A program made the translations under genes and the position numbers. From assembly GCA_964428935.1 (NCBI GenBank), contig CAYSAG010000293.1, positions 1 to 6,490 on the forward strand: a stretch of 6,490 nucleotides of DNA, written 5' to 3'. The DNA is from JAADHY01 sp964428935 (GTDB lineage: Bacteria; Planctomycetota; Planctomycetia; Planctomycetales; Planctomycetaceae). Shown one piece after another: positions 6,030 through 6,490 of the stretch; the first letter of the stretch is position 1, and every line of letters begins with the position of its first letter. The notes under the pieces were generated by a model. It saw only the letters and a list, made by a program, of their open reading frames with translations, made no database searches and was not told where the DNA came from.

Positions 6030-6490
6030 GTGTCACTGGTGGACGACCTTCGCCACTTCCTGGACGACGTCTTGGTCCTTCCGCGACGGGTGTTGCTGGA
6101 AACGCCCGGCGTGCAGGCCACGGTTCCCATGCTGCGAGGCGTTTGGGGAGCGGCTCTGCACGGGCTGGACCAACGGGTGTACCAGCGTGTGTTCGCTCCC
6201 GCCAGCAACGGCGCCCGGCCGGCCGACGCTCGTGGTCAAAGCCCCGCGCCGGGCTACTTGATTCGGCCCGCTCCGCCCGACCCGCAGTTCGCTCCAGCCA
6301 TGGACTGGTTCCTGTTCGGAGACGCCGTCCGGTACGAGTGCACGTTGTGGCGAGCGTGGGACGTGGCCAGCGGGTTGGGCTTGGGCAAACGGCGACAGCG
6401 TTTCTTCCTGCGCCAAACGCGGTGGCTGCAGCCGGACGGCTCGCCCAGTGCTCGGCCCGCGGTTTGGCCGTTGAGCCACGCGCGGTGGCC
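6030..6490 (+). CDS. Cas6-like crRNA-processing RAMP protein, N-terminal 153 residues (runs off right edge)
   Basis: An open plus-strand frame runs off the right edge without a stop. From GTG 6030 it gives 153 residues. VPMLRGVWGAALHGLD (32-47), VYQRVFAP (50-57), PGYLIRPAPPDP (74-85), the hydrophobic MDWFLFGDAV block (91-100) and ASGLGLGKRRQRFFL (113-127) follow the order seen in Cas6 proteins of type I and III systems: 'LRGafG.aL', 'y..lFeP', 'P.vi.pP', 'f.ltLfG.a', 'GlG..r.rf.L'. Cas6 cuts pre-crRNA within the repeat; His44 lies where a catalytic histidine could be, but this is unproven. AGGAG seven bases upstream favours GTG 6030; ATG 5964 would add 22 residues but has no ribosome site. 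The gene is divergent from the cmr operon. The glycine-rich C-terminal loop that would confirm Cas6 is outside the window. Cmr1 is less likely, since no 'GG.......iRG.lR.wwR' pattern is seen. Confidence 0.65.
   Translation, partial: MSLVDDLRHFLDDVLVLPRRVLLETPGVQATVPMLRGVWGAALHGLDQRVYQRVFAPASNGARPADARGQSPAPGYLIRPAPPDPQFAPAMDWFLFGDAVRYECTLWRAWDVASGLGLGKRRQRFFLRQTRWLQPDGSPSARPAVWPLSHARW

Noticed and set aside
6033..6479. A 148-codon minus-strand frame at the right edge
   Set aside because: It is antisense to the Cas6-like gene, which shows an ordered family motif pattern and a good ribosome site.

Overview
The window is the core of a type III-B (Cmr) CRISPR-Cas locus from a high-GC bacterium (roughly two-thirds G+C by eye). 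Clear Shine-Dalgarno sequences and a consensus-like -35 box point to a bacterium. The sequence does not fix the phylum: a high-GC thermophile or planctomycete-like host is only a guess. No CRISPR array, tRNA, rRNA or mobile element is visible.

Four complete genes and one partial gene lie on the minus strand in the order cas10/cmr2 (2978-5695), cmr3 (1707-2981), cmr4 (687-1598), cmr5 (176-592) and the N-terminus of cmr6 (1-168, running off the left edge). cas10 and cmr3 overlap by four bases (ATGA), and cmr5 and cmr6 are 7 bases apart. cmr4, in contrast, is flanked on each side by a gap of about 100 bases containing a small hairpin. A 334-base region (5696-6029) separates this operon from a divergent plus-strand gene (6030 to the right edge, incomplete). 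The visible part of that gene resembles the N-terminal half of a Cas6-type crRNA-processing RAMP protein. Both edge genes lack a stop codon inside the window and were found by reading the edges directly.

Together the genes would encode a crRNA-guided effector. Cas6 would process pre-crRNA. Cmr4 and Cmr5 would form the filament backbone, with Cmr4 cleaving target RNA, and Cmr3 would hold the crRNA 5' handle. Cas10 would cut DNA through its HD domain and make cyclic oligoadenylate through its GGDD palm. Cas10 keeps both catalytic motifs, so a fully active signalling system is predicted. cmr1 and any CARF-domain effector are absent from the window and may lie outside it.

The system itself is a known class. 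The details most worth a second look are the near-identical M(A)NGS N-termini of Cmr4, Cmr5 and Cmr6, the isolated position of cmr4, the loss of paired cysteines in the Cas10 zinc-finger region, and low-complexity insertions in Cas10 and Cmr3.
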